A DNA stretch of 64,000 bases from Gamarada debralockiae (taxonomy: Eukaryota > Ascomycota > Leotiomycetes > Helotiales > Hyphodiscaceae). The notes below the pieces were generated by a model. The model was not told the origin of the DNA. It saw only the letters and a program-made list of their open reading frames with translations, and did not search any database. Each line of letters opens with the position of its first letter. Position 1 is the first letter of the stretch. Positions 46,378 to 56,283 of the stretch are shown in pieces. Where the stretch lies: contig NXFV01000975.1 in assembly GCA_002803225.1 (NCBI GenBank), forward strand, positions 1 to 64,000, in the 5' to 3' direction. The position numbers and the translations under genes were made by a program.

Positions 46378-46795
46378 CCGGACTTCTTGGTTATTCTAAA
46401 GATGAAGCTGTGAGTAACTCAAAGCTCCGGGGCAAAAAAGTTTTGAGGTACCGCTTACCGTCTGTGACTTGATCGAGATTTGAGAAGTCAATATCCTTTT
46501 TATTGGGTGGATTGAGAACTCTTGATAAAATGTCCTTGACCCTGGTGGTTTGAGTGAGGAAGTGGCTCGTGAGGACTTCTTGACTAGGACCGGATCAGAA
46601 GGATGTATTTATACTACTTCCTCAAAGTAAAAGCAGTATTCGTCGGCACAGCATTCATCGGCATAGTATTCATCGGCGCAGTATGCACCTCGTCTGCTCT
46701 TTCATCACGGATGTGTGCCTCCGCAGGTGTAACGCTGGCTAAGATCACCGCGTAATCTCAGCACTGAACCGAGTTCAGTACGTCGAGTGTTTAGC
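46378..46795. promoter_or_regulatory. Upstream region of the small secreted gene, with short tandem repeats
   Basis: Holds a TATTTATA-type box (46604-46614) and, at 46632-46690, three imperfect copies of a word of about 15-18 bp (GCAYAGYATTCATCG). Confidence 0.4.
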
Positions 46796-47094
46796 TGTAA
46801 GGGGAAGGGTTCTAGAACAAGAGGGAAAGCAATCACGATTGCTTTTACAATAGTCTGGTTACAAGTATTGGGTTAAGAATACTATTTGAGTTAAACACGA
46901 AGCTCCTATCTAGTATAAGAAACTACAAGCTTATATAGAACGTTCCTGGCGCGGATCCCACTGGATCCCTAGAGCCCATGTTCCGGTCACCGAACTCCGT
47001 CACGTGACCTTAGCAGGGCTTCGCCCTGCGCCCCTAGGAGTTCTCTCGACACGTGCCCCGTATCCGAGCCCCAGGCTCCCAGGTGGTCGTAACA
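46796..47094. mobile_element. Candidate solo LTR, second family
   Basis: 299 bp from TGTAAGGGGAAGG to GGTCGTAACA. Reversed, it begins TGTTACGACC, an LTR-like start; the ends are TG...CA. It contains CACGTGACC and a GC-rich half unlike its AT-rich neighbours. The flanks TTAGC and GCAGG do not match, so the boundaries are tentative. Confidence 0.4.
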
Positions 47095-47431
47095 GCAGGA
47101 TACTAACCCGCTTCATCGTTTTACTGACTTAGTATGTTCAGTTTTCTCGTCTCATCAATCACCTGTTGGTTGTTTTGACCTGCAGGAAGTCATGGCTGAG
47201 CAATTAATGGGGACGGGGGGCGAAAGCAACGGGGAAAGGGGTAATGTGGACGTTGCACTTGAATCCTTGATTGTTCCTCAAGGATATTACAAGAGTCGAA
47301 GCAAAGTTTCGCATTGGAACTATGCTCGGTCATGCCCGGGTTGGATTATGTCGTTTAGAATTATTGCTAAATAGAGCAATAGAGAACAAAGTACAGAAAG
47401 AGTTTTATAAGATTTTTTAGTTGCTTGATAC
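47095..47431. other. Intergenic, no gene seen
   Basis: A short plus-strand frame (47192-47374) has no features. Confidence 0.35.
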
Positions 47432-47882
47432 ACAGTAAAACCTGGCTATAAGCATATTGGATATAAGCATATCCTTACCACTAAGCATATTGTTGCCGGT
47501 CCCATCGATTTTATATAGGCATATCAGCATAACCTCTTAACTTAGCATATGCTGATGACTTCCAGGTCCTGATTCTATAATGCTACCTATTTTCTCCCTC
47601 CGATATGCTTACAACGGTAAGGTTTTATTGATGTGGGGTACTTAAAGGCACTATATTAGTCGAAATTAGGGCAAAATCCGGACCTTTAAGTAACCTATAT
47701 ATAAAACAATAAGTGCAAGACTATCTGAGGCATAATTGGGAGCATTTTGGCCCTCTAGAGCGAGATCATTGCTTGAGATCCGTAATATAACTATATCACG
47801 TGCACTCAACATAAGTATATCCTGGCCTATAAGCATGTAACCCTCGTCCCGGAGGGTATGCTTATAGCCAGGTTTTACTGTA
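47432..47882. mobile_element. Pogo-like MITE with 25-bp perfect TIRs
   Basis: The left end ACAGTAAAACCTGGCTATA... (47432-47456) and the right end (47858-47882) are exact inverted repeats of 25 bp. CAGT...ACTG ends and a right-hand TA are typical of pogo/Tigger-type elements; the left flank is CA instead of TA. No reading frame is present. The inside repeats the terminal AGCATAT words, and a third, degraded end (TATGCTTACAACGGTAAGG, 47604-47622) suggests a nested or composite structure. Confidence 0.75.
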
Positions 47883-48960
47883 GGTACAATTGAATAAGGA
47901 AGGAACGAATTTTGGGTCTATCTCAAGCGGGGTGTTCGGCTTGGCGAGAGGCAAACCGATAAGTGGATTACAAAGACTATTAGTATGCATGTCGCTGGTA
48001 TGCATATATTTGTTGGTGTGTGTGTTGTTGGTGTATGTGTTGTTGGTGTGTGTTGTGTTCGTATGCATGTCGCTGGTAGGAATGTCGCTGTTGTGTCTAT
48101 TTTTATTAGCCTGTACTCGGGATCCCGGCCCAGCTTCCCACCATAACACCTACTTGGAAGGAAGAAGTCGTCATCCTCCCTTCTGTTGCATTGTGACCAT
48201 CAAACCGAGGGACTGACCAATTGCACTATAGGAGTCATCAATTGGACGTCTAATTGATCAAATGCTTGTATTGATAGATTAGATAGTCTATTTTATCAAT
48301 CTCTATAGTATTCGTAAAAACGTTGCATCATAGAGAAGTGCTCCTGGTAATGCTGTGCCGCGTAACCCCGCATTTCACCCCCAGCCCCCTCCTACCGAGA
48401 AGACTGAGGGCAAAGAGGAAAGCACGGCGGAAGGCAACAGCCCATACAACTATGAAAGGTGTGGGGCGGACTTCTGTGGGCGCTAAAGGTGCAGGAAGTG
48501 CAAGGTTGTGTGGGGAACTATGCCGTTGAAGCCCCTTCTCCTTCTGGCGTGAGCATATCCTTGACACCAAAGATCAAATGGAGACATCATTGATCGTTGT
48601 GTAGCTTTGCTTTTGGCAGTCGGAAGGAGGCACTTGACGGGAAAGGGTTAGAGGAACATGTGATGGGGGGCTGCTTTCAATGGAATTTCGTAACATCATC
48701 AACACTATTCCCAAAGCCAACCAGCTTGTGCATGCAAAAAATCTTCTGAGAACACTTGACGATCTGATTAATCATTTTGATCAGCGCTCATCTCAGTTCC
48801 ACAAGTACAAATCAAAAATAAACTTTTGGCAACTACTGCCAACCTGGCGTAACCAGCTTCAAATTTGTACAACCAGACTCTCTATATTATGCACCCAAAC
48901 CATGCTAAACCAAAACACCACCAATTCCAAGAATACATCACCACCAATGCCAAAAATACA
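47883..48960. other. Intergenic, no gene seen
   Basis: Apart from the microsatellite, nothing supports a gene; frames overlapping the 3' end of the NIPA gene are shadows. A short tRNA-Gln-like stretch lies at 48199-48238 (minus strand). Confidence 0.4.
47987..48082. repeat. GTGTTGTTGGT-type microsatellite
   Basis: Imperfect runs of TGTTGGTGTG and ATGCATGTCGCTGGTA flank each other, including two copies of GTATGCATGTCGCTGGTA. Confidence 0.75.
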
Positions 48961-51165
48961 TCATGATTCACTCGGGCCAGCCTCCTCATCTCCAGCAGTA
49001 TCCGGTCTTTCTAATCTTTGCCGCTTCCCCCGAAATAGATCGCCCAGCGTGTTGCTTAGACTTCGTGCTCTGGTTATTCGAGACCAGGATCCTGTTTCTG
49101 ACCCTTCATTTTGCAAGAATTTGCTAACTTCTTGAGGGGTCTCGGTTTGTTTGAGTGGTGATGTTCTCAGTTCGTCCTCGCCTGTCTCGGCCGACGATCC
49201 TAGTCTGTGCCCCCCTGATTTTGTTCTTCGAAGACCAAGGCGCGTTCTCCTGGAGGCCTTGCTTCGTAAGGGTGATTCCACTCCTCGTCGTAACGAGTCT
49301 GCGACTACTACACTCAAGCCGCCAGACAGTGGTGATAGTAAAGGCCCTGGCATCATGCGAGATATTGAATGTCTTGCAGGTGTAAGTGGTCTGTCGGCCT
49401 GTGGTGGTGTAGCGCCGTGTTGTTGGTTGGGGTGTGTATGTAGATTTGCTTGTGTGGATGATCGCTCGGTCGGGGCCTTCAACGATTCGGAAGATGTTTG
49501 TGCTTCCGACAAAAGTACTGGTGATGAAGCCGTGCTCTGCATTCCTGGATGTCGAGCAGCTTGAAGAAGCTCCTCAGACGAATTCCTCCACGGGTTGCTG
49601 AGCAAAGGCGTCTCTTCCGTTCCGGCTGATAGCTCCGAGGGAGGAGCAGATGGTACGACCAGAGTCGACGGCTGATGCGACGAGTTTGGGTACATTCGAG
49701 GAGTCTTTGATTGCGGTTCAGCGAAGCTGACTCTTGAAGACCTTCTTGAGTCGAGAGGGTCCTCGTCATAGGCCGAGTCTCCATTTGAAATTGGGCTAGC
49801 TTTCGACCTCCTTCGTATTGATGGATATCTGGGCGCTCCATCAGGAAACAGTTCCTCCTCGTTCGGATCTTGCGCATTGAGCCCAATTCTCTCTACTCCT
49901 TCCTCTAAGTGTTCTTCATCGTCATCATCGTCATTCCTGGACCGACCACTGGTAATGAGAAAGACACCAAAGAAGGTCAAGAGGCAGCCTCCAACGAATT
50001 TGATCACATTTTCCGCCTGGGCCTTCTCAAAGTCGCGATATAAAACTGCACTCCCGATGATGACCGATAAAGTAAACATGACAAATTGAACTGGAATGAC
50101 TTGCGTCGAGTCGAACCGTTGTAATGCCTTGTTGACGTACTTGACTTGCATGACGGCAGTTCCAAACAATACAGCCAACAGGGCGTAGGTGATAAGAGTT
50201 GTAAGAGCTCTCCACAGTGTATATGAGAGCATAGATGCCACTCCTTTCGTAGAAAGAGCCGTGTATCCACCTGTATGTTTGTTAGTAGCGTCTATCAAGC
50301 AGTGCCTGGGCTGCCTACCAAATAAGCCTACTAGCCCGAGGTCGATCAGAATGGTCCTGTTCCCGTATCTTGGGCTTGCCCACATCAATATCACAATCAA
50401 CCCAATCGTCACCGCCATGTAAACCTCGAACTCCAACGTCGTGATGGCACCCAGAATCTCATGAGGTCCCAGCTTCTTCTCTTGCTGCTTTGCACTCAAA
50501 ACGACTGTAACCGCACCTGCAACAGCCACAACCACTCCCCAGAAGTCACGCATCCGAAAACGTTCCTTCAGCATGATTGGGGCAATAACACAATTCGATA
50601 TTAATGCTACAACACCCAATGGGGAGACAATCGAAGCTGGCGCAAATCCATAAGCCAGAAAGTTACCGGCCTCTCCAATCGTCATCAACACAATCCCTCC
50701 CCACCAGTACGGCGATTTCAAATATGTTGAATTGTGGTTATGATCGTTATCCGAGCAAGCTGTCGACTGGGAGTCTGCAGAGTGGAATGATCGTTGTAAT
50801 GGATCATCCTCCTCCCCATCATTGTGCCCATTTCGTCCTGCCCCATTAATACCGTTCGTAGTCGTCGTTCCATATCCATTTTGCGATCTTTTCCCAGCAT
50901 TTCTTCTTTTTTCTTTTCGCTGCGCCCGTTCCTGGTGCAATTTTATGTGCGCATATCGTTGGATGTTGAGAGCAAATGAAATGAGGATGTTCCCCACGAT
51001 GGCTGTGATGATTCCAATTAATGACGACCAGCGTTGGAGCTGAGAATCGCCTTCCGAACCTGTTATAAAGTATTCGAAGGTCGATAAAGCACCGGCTCGA
51101 GATAGGGGCGCTGGAGTGTAGAAAGGAGTCGTCGCAGCGTCGAGAGTCGAGGTTGATAAATACAT
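48961..51165 (-). CDS. NIPA-type magnesium transporter (DUF803)
   Basis: Exons 50319-51165 and 48961-50270 around a 48-bp intron (50271-50318), 718 residues. About nine membrane segments are visible, e.g. SLIGIITAIVGNILISFALN, the NIPA signature YLKSPYWWGGIVLMTIGEAG followed by NFLAYGFAPASIVSPLG, then ALISNCVIAPIMLKERFR, WGVVVAVAGAVTVVLS, EVYMAVTIGLIVILMW, LITYALLAVLFGTAVMQVKY, VMFTLSVIIGSAVLYRDF and GGCLLTFFGVFLITSG. NIPA proteins carry Mg2+ across the plasma or endosomal membrane. A long hydrophilic C-terminal tail of about 300 residues (Ser/Pro/Arg-rich) is typical of fungal members. The intron is divisible by three and has no stop, so its retention would add 16 residues (GRQPRHCLIDATNKHT) in a loop. 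Confidence 0.9.
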   Translation of the reverse strand: MYLSTSTLDAATTPFYTPAPLSRAGALSTFEYFITGSEGDSQLQRWSSLIGIITAIVGNILISFALNIQRYAHIKLHQERAQRKEKRRNAGKRSQNGYGTTTTNGINGAGRNGHNDGEEDDPLQRSFHSADSQSTACSDNDHNHNSTYLKSPYWWGGIVLMTIGEAGNFLAYGFAPASIVSPLGVVALISNCVIAPIMLKERFRMRDFWGVVVAVAGAVTVVLSAKQQEKKLGPHEILGAITTLEFEVYMAVTIGLIVILMWASPRYGNRTILIDLGLVGLFGRQPRHCLIDATNKHTGGYTALSTKGVASMLSYTLWRALTTLITYALLAVLFGTAVMQVKYVNKALQRFDSTQVIPVQFVMFTLSVIIGSAVLYRDFEKAQAENVIKFVGGCLLTFFGVFLITSGRSRNDDDDDEEHLEEGVERIGLNAQDPNEEELFPDGAPRYPSIRRRSKASPISNGDSAYDEDPLDSRRSSRVSFAEPQSKTPRMYPNSSHQPSTLVVPSAPPSELSAGTEETPLLSNPWRNSSEELLQAARHPGMQSTASSPVLLSEAQTSSESLKAPTERSSTQANLHTHPNQQHGATPPQADRPLTPARHSISRMMPGPLLSPLSGGLSVVVADSLRRGVESPLRSKASRRTRLGLRRTKSGGHRLGSSAETGEDELRTSPLKQTETPQEVSKFLQNEGSETGSWSRITRARSLSNTLGDLFRGKRQRLERPDTAGDEEAGPSES

Positions 51166-51433
51166 AGCACCAGTTTAGATCGTATCGCAATCGCCCCTCT
51201 CATCCCGCCTCAAGGGCCAACTCGATAGAGTTGTAATAATAATTAATTACTGCACAAGCATGAATATATCCCTGTGAGTGAGGTCTGTCGTTCCAGCCGA
51301 AGTGAATGTCGAGTTCGTCGTGGTCATCGAAGACTCGGCGCACCGAAAGTTCGGCAGCGTCGTCATTTTCAAGCTTCTTCGCGTAGCTTCAGATCAGCAC
51401 TCGACCACCTCCACAACCAGAAACAACAGCAAG
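51166..51433. promoter_or_regulatory. Shared divergent region of the NIPA and WDR70 genes
   Basis: 268 bp between start codons. Contains AATAATAATTAATTACTG at about 51236-51253. The plus-strand frame is open upstream of the chosen WDR70 start, down to 51278. Confidence 0.45.
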
Positions 51434-53224
51434 ATGAGTGATGATGAGGATTACGAAGTGGAAGTTCCTGAGTTGGCCGAGGATGATCCTATGAGAGAAT
51501 TCCTGCCACAGGCTTTTGGAAAGAAAACAAACGAAGCAGATGTCGCGGCGCAAATCGATCGGACGAAGAGAACAGTCGCGCCGGCGCCAGCAGCAATACC
51601 AAATGCAGCATCGCAAGGTCAGCAAGGGGTCGCGCAAGCCCCAGCATCTCATGGAGATGATTCGGATAATGATGACGATTCGGACGACTCAGATCAATCC
51701 GACGACGACGAGTTTCCAGTATCCCATGAGCTTGTCCTCAAAACCCACGACCGAGCTGTCACGACCGCCTCTCTGGATCCTTCGGGCTCAAGATTGGTTA
51801 CTGGCTCGACGGACTGTACCTTGAAGCTACACGATTTTGCTTCTATGACCCCTACGACCCTTCGGGCCTTCAAGACTGTAGATCCAAGCGCCTCGAAGAC
51901 CTCGACGAATTCAGAGACACATCCGATCAATCATGTCGAATTCAACCCGTTATCTGGAGGAACCTTCCTATGTGTCTCCGCGCATCCACAGGCAAAGATA
52001 ATGAACAGAGATGGAGAGGTCTTGGCAGAATTCATCAAGGGAGATATGTATCTGAGGGATATGAACAACACGAAAGGGCACGTCTCGGAAGTCACGACTG
52101 GCACCTGGAATCCCATCGATCGAAATCTTTGCGTCACCGCCGGTACCGACAGCACCTTACGAATATGGGATGTGAATTTCAAGAGAAGCCAGAAAGAAGT
52201 CATCGTCCACAAATCCAGGGCAGCTGGATCGGCTGGAAGAACAAGAATGACAGCGGTGGTGTGGGGAAGCCCCTTGCAGGGTGGAAACAATGTCCTTGTA
52301 GCCGCGGCTCTCGATGGAAGTCTAGTTATGTGGAGCGGAGATGGACCTTATGCTAGACCAGCAGCAGAGATTAGGGAAGCGCACAAGCCCAATACTTGGA
52401 CTGGAGGCATTGACATCAGCTCAGATGGTCGAATGGTCATCACAAGAGGCGGTGATGATCTGATAAAGCTTTGGGACACCCGGAAATTCAAGACTCCAGT
52501 TATCACTGTCTCCCATCCATCAACATCCGATCATTACTCTTCTACCAACATCAGATACTCTTCCACATCCTCAAGCATCATTACGGGATCTGCAACTGGC
52601 CATCTGCACATCTTGAACCCCGGAAATCTCAAGCCTGAGCTCGTCACGCCAGTAACACCCGGATCGCCCCTCATCACCGTTCAGTGGCATCCGAAAATCA
52701 ACCAGATTGTCACGGGTTCTGCCAATGCTGAAGTTCACGTTCTTTACAATCCAAATACATCCGTTCGTGGCGCCGTCGATGTCATGTCTCGAGCGCCGAA
52801 GAAACGACATGTTGATGATGATCCAAATTTTACCACAGATCAATCGACTGGCATCTCGGGCGACAGCATCATAACTCCTGGCGGCGTATTGACTAGTTCT
52901 TCCGGAACTTCATACGCAGCCAGACACCCGACAGTTGGGCTTACCGCATCAGGTCGATCACGTGATCCAAGACGACCTCAAATTCCAATGGTGACTCCTT
53001 TCATGAAGAGTCAGCCAGATGAGAAACATATCAATGAAAGCATTGCTCTGAGTAGTATGCGTGATGAGGACCCCAGGGAAGCCTTGTTGAAGTATGCCGA
53101 GTTAGCAAAGAACGACCCTCTTTTCACGAATGCATGGAAAGAGACTCAACCAGTAACTCAATATGCGGAGCTAAGCGATGACGAAGAAGAAGAAGGCCCG
53201 GATAAGAAAAAAGTAAAGAGATGA
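51434..53224 (+). CDS. WD-repeat protein, WDR70 / GAD-1 family
   Basis: Intronless, 596 residues from MSDDEDYEVEVP (an earlier in-frame Met at 51278 would add 52 residues that look like translated leader). The N-terminal part is acidic and contains DPMREFLPQAFGKK, typical of the family, then an Asp/Ser tract. About seven WD repeats follow: HDRAVTTASLDPSGSRLVTG, HPINHVEFNPLSGGTFLCVS, HVSEVTTGTWNPIDRNLCVT, TLRIWD, GGIDISSDGRMVITRG, LIKLWDTRKF and ITVQWHPKINQIVTGSANAE. The C-terminal RAPKKRHVDDDP, RRPQIPMVTPF and DPREALLKYAELAKNDPLF segments are conserved in WDR70. The human protein links to histone H2B ubiquitination in DNA-damage repair together with RNF20/40; a BRE1 homologue lies in this same window, though 46 kb away. 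Confidence 0.9.
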   Translation: MSDDEDYEVEVPELAEDDPMREFLPQAFGKKTNEADVAAQIDRTKRTVAPAPAAIPNAASQGQQGVAQAPASHGDDSDNDDDSDDSDQSDDDEFPVSHELVLKTHDRAVTTASLDPSGSRLVTGSTDCTLKLHDFASMTPTTLRAFKTVDPSASKTSTNSETHPINHVEFNPLSGGTFLCVSAHPQAKIMNRDGEVLAEFIKGDMYLRDMNNTKGHVSEVTTGTWNPIDRNLCVTAGTDSTLRIWDVNFKRSQKEVIVHKSRAAGSAGRTRMTAVVWGSPLQGGNNVLVAAALDGSLVMWSGDGPYARPAAEIREAHKPNTWTGGIDISSDGRMVITRGGDDLIKLWDTRKFKTPVITVSHPSTSDHYSSTNIRYSSTSSSIITGSATGHLHILNPGNLKPELVTPVTPGSPLITVQWHPKINQIVTGSANAEVHVLYNPNTSVRGAVDVMSRAPKKRHVDDDPNFTTDQSTGISGDSIITPGGVLTSSSGTSYAARHPTVGLTASGRSRDPRRPQIPMVTPFMKSQPDEKHINESIALSSMRDEDPREALLKYAELAKNDPLFTNAWKETQPVTQYAELSDDEEEEGPDKKKVKR

Positions 53225-54081
53225 TAGGGGAGGGTGGGTCCAGAAAGGTATGGAGTTTTCGTTGCATTCCAGGGCGTTTCCGGAGATATCTAAGGGCCAA
53301 AAAAGCATTGAACTTGAGTCAAAGGGTGGACATTGCAAGGACTCAACCGCAGGCATTTGACTTCCATACTATAGATGGTGAATCGAAGAATGCAATTTGT
53401 GAGCTTGCTAGTGTTCATGAAAGATCCTGCCCTCTCCGTACTTGTCAAGTGATTTCATGCTTAGGTGCCTCCCATGATCCGGCATCAATGCGCGCTTGAA
53501 ATATCTCAATGTCAGGGAATGCCCTCGATATAAGCTAACTGACTCAAGCAGCACAAGTAATTAAGACTCCGGTTTCTTCGGAGGTCCCATCCAAGCTTCC
53601 AACGGTATATTCGGATTTGAAAAACTCACACCGCATATCCCAACTAGTGCGAGATGATTACGTTAAGAGAGCAGAGGTCCCTCAAATGGCTTGGGCCTTT
53701 GTGTGGCTACTTGATCTTCTGGCGTTCCCTCGAACCTCCTTCATTGACTCGGGCGTCGAAGTTCATCACGTGATTATCAGAGATGTGAAAGGAAGGGGTT
53801 CACCTTTGAGCTGCAAGATGAAAGGTGAATTTCGCTTTGAGAGCAAGTTATTCACCATGGCATACATTCGTTCTGCCTTTCTCTACTTTTCCAATCTTTT
53901 TAACCACCATCATTGCTCTCAACTTCACACAACTTCACGTCCAGAGATTGGACTCTCAACTTACTTTTACAACTCCACCACGTCGGTCGCTGATTTAATC
54001 TCGAGCAAGGTATATTAAAGATGCAATCTTGAAAGCGTGAAGCTGATTTCTCTTGGTAGTCCACTTCTAATCTCTGCAACG
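53225..54081. other. Intergenic; no supported gene
   Basis: A 133-codon plus-strand frame (53617-54018) has no domain or splice continuation. Part is the upstream region of the following relic. Confidence 0.4.
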
Positions 54082-55035
54082 ATGTCGCAATCTCTAGACG
54101 CAACCGCTGCTTCATTGCATGCTGAGCAACCTCAATTTGCGATGAAAATTTCAGCAGAGCCATTCGCCTACATAACGGTCGCAAACTCTGAACCCATTCA
54201 AGTTCAAGCGCTGAGCACTGCCGATTCTGACGACCACAATGTTCACTCACGAAACCATACGGAGGACGTCGAGATGACGACGATCGAGGCCAAGATTGAC
54301 CAGAAGAAAACCGACAAGAAACGGCTTGACCAGCAGAGGTCTGACAAGAAGAAAGCGGATAGTAAGACTTCCAGGAGAAAGTTGAACTCTGACAGAGAGG
54401 CAGCCAGACATACTCTTCAACTGCGGCCAACCCATCAATGCCAGAGCCTACAACCAAAAGCTCGACTCGACGTCCCGTTCAGGGCATTCCCACACCACCC
54501 TCGACTCCATCTCTTGGTTCATCGCCTTGAATCGGTGCTCCCCACTCAACTCTAAGTCTTGGTTCCTCCCATCGTTTCGGCGATCGCCCTCCTCGTTCCA
54601 AGACCCATAAATCCAGACCTCCTCTTCCTGTCGCAACTCCCAAATCCAATCAAAAATGAATATGAATCCATTCATCGATCTCAGATCCATTAAGGGCGAC
54701 GATGGTCCAGAGAAATACTACGGCTTCGAAGAAACTTACCCCGGATGGTCACGCTACAACTATGACGGAGGTTCAGAGGGTGGAGATGGATCGGAGGTTG
54801 GTCCATACAGAAAAGCAGCTGTCTGGGAGTTCATTGGACAAACATTCGGGAAGGGTGGGCCCAAGGATGGTAAGACCAGACAAAGAAAGAGATTCAAAAC
54901 TTATGCTTCCGGTTACATCCTGGAACCTCCGATCTCTCTCATCACGTATTGACGGCTGACGATGAAGAGGAAAATGACGTATATGAGATGGAGGTACTCC
55001 AGGAATGGGGCAGATTGGTGAATAGTGAAAAGTGA
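54082..55035 (+). pseudogene. Degenerate hypothetical gene
   Basis: From ATG 54082 the frame reads MSQSLDATAASLHAEQPQFA and VEMTTIEAKIDQKKTDKKRL (Lys/Asp repeats), then sense moves to another frame (ANPSMPEPTTKSSTRRPVQG, a TGA, FGDRPPRSKTHKSRPPLPVA), then to a third (NPFIDLRSIKGDDGPEKYYG, EETYPGWSRYNYDGGSEGGD, RKAAVWEFIGQTFGKGG) and back (HHVLTADDEEENDVYEMEVL, QEWGRLVNSEK) to a stop at 55033. No introns explain the changes. The Tyr/Gly-rich part is well preserved; family unknown. Confidence 0.45.
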
Positions 55036-55907
55036 TTGGCGATCATTGAAGAGTATTTTTGGGAGATTTGAGACTCTTTACTTGGTTCGGGTAGACTTCT
55101 TTGGGAGAAAGATCATACAGCTGGCAGCTAGATGGTAGCACAGAGATAAAGAAATCTGGGATGGATAGAGGAGCATGGTTAAATTGTCATTAAAGGCCTC
55201 GTAGCCAAGGTGGACACAATAACTCCAGTAGAAGAATAGAAGAAATGTAGAGAATTCATTTCTTTCTTCTAGCCTGCCAACAACATCGTCCTTGGTGAGC
55301 CACACCGACCTTGAATAGATGAGGATTCAATGAAGTCAACCTCAAGTATAAGATGACGCCTTTTGATTTAGAACTCGATTTAGTGTTGAACTTAGACGTG
55401 GACAAGGTTGAAAAGCGGTTCTTTAAAACCCATCCAGCGCTGTAAACCACCTAGTGCCGGAAATAATCCAGTGCTGGAATATAATTCAAGTGTGGAATGT
55501 ATCCAGGTCGGAGTTGAGATGGGAAAGGTTGGATGGATGCATTTTCCATAGACTACAAGGAACGGGAGTTCGTAGAGGAGAACGCTAGGTTCGAAAATCA
55601 AATGGGTGGTAACTAAACTGTGGGCGATGAGTTCAGGTTTGAGGGCTGATTCCAAAGACTTTGCACTCGAATTCTTTTTGAATTTCCGCCCCCAACTAAC
55701 TTTCTGGTTCTGTAAGATTAGGTTTAATGAGAGTAGGAGAACAAAACAGAATGTTCAGGTTAAAGTTCACTCACAAGCACATAGACGAGGTGTTCTGGGG
55801 GACAGGAGTGATCCAGACCAATCTTTGCGCCCCGATAGCCTTCGCCAAGAGCTCGCTTTCAATCGCGTCCATCCACAGCACCAATTGTGGGTCTGGATTC
55901 CCGCGCA

Positions 55908-55966
55908 TCCTATCTGGACTGAAGAGAATGTCATTCTGGATGTCACTTCGAAACAATTGTGCTTTG
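55908..55966. repeat. Duplicated fragment, copy 1 (copy 2 at 58494-58552)
   Basis: Both copies share GATGTCATTCTGGATGTCAC with similar flanks (CGGACTGGAGAGG / TGGACTGAAGAGA before, AATTGTGCT / AATTGTGTT after). On the minus strand both encode (S)DIQNDIL-SPD and EVTSRMT-SxVxIG. What element it comes from is unknown. Confidence 0.6.
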
Positions 55967-56144
55967 AAGCATATGGATGACAAATGCAGCTCCTTGGCGT
56001 TTAACACTCCTAATTAAAACTGAAGTAGCTTACGCGTTTGTCACACTCGACCTTTCAACGTTCCAATCACCCTGTTTACATCAATCGACACAAATGGGCT
56101 TGGGCTAGCTGCCAATGACCACTCTGCAGTCGTTATGTTTTGAG

Positions 56145-56177
56145 CTATATATTTATATATGTGTGTGTGTGTGTGTG
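56145..56177. repeat. (TA)n / (TG)n microsatellite
   Basis: TATATATTTATATA followed by eight to nine TG units, about 110 bp before the next start codon. Confidence 0.9.
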
Positions 56178-56283
56178 AAGAATTATAGTGCGTTGTAATT
56201 CCTCGATTCGAGAGTCGCAGACGACATATCCCATTCATCCTCCCTCTTACGACGGAGTATCAATTATCACAACACACATTTCG

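Larger units (their letters stand above)
55036..56283. other. Intergenic, with a duplicated 45-bp word and a microsatellite
   Basis: No supported gene. At about 55908-55966 lies a sequence related to 58494-58552. The final part is the promoter of the next gene. Confidence 0.45.

Noticed and set aside
48680..49135. 151-codon plus-strand frame over the 3' end of the NIPA gene
   Set aside because: Antisense to the well-supported hydrophilic tail of the transporter.
51278..51433. Upstream in-frame Met as the WDR70 start
   Set aside because: The added 52 residues are unlike the family; MSDDEDYE is the natural acidic start and lies in better context.
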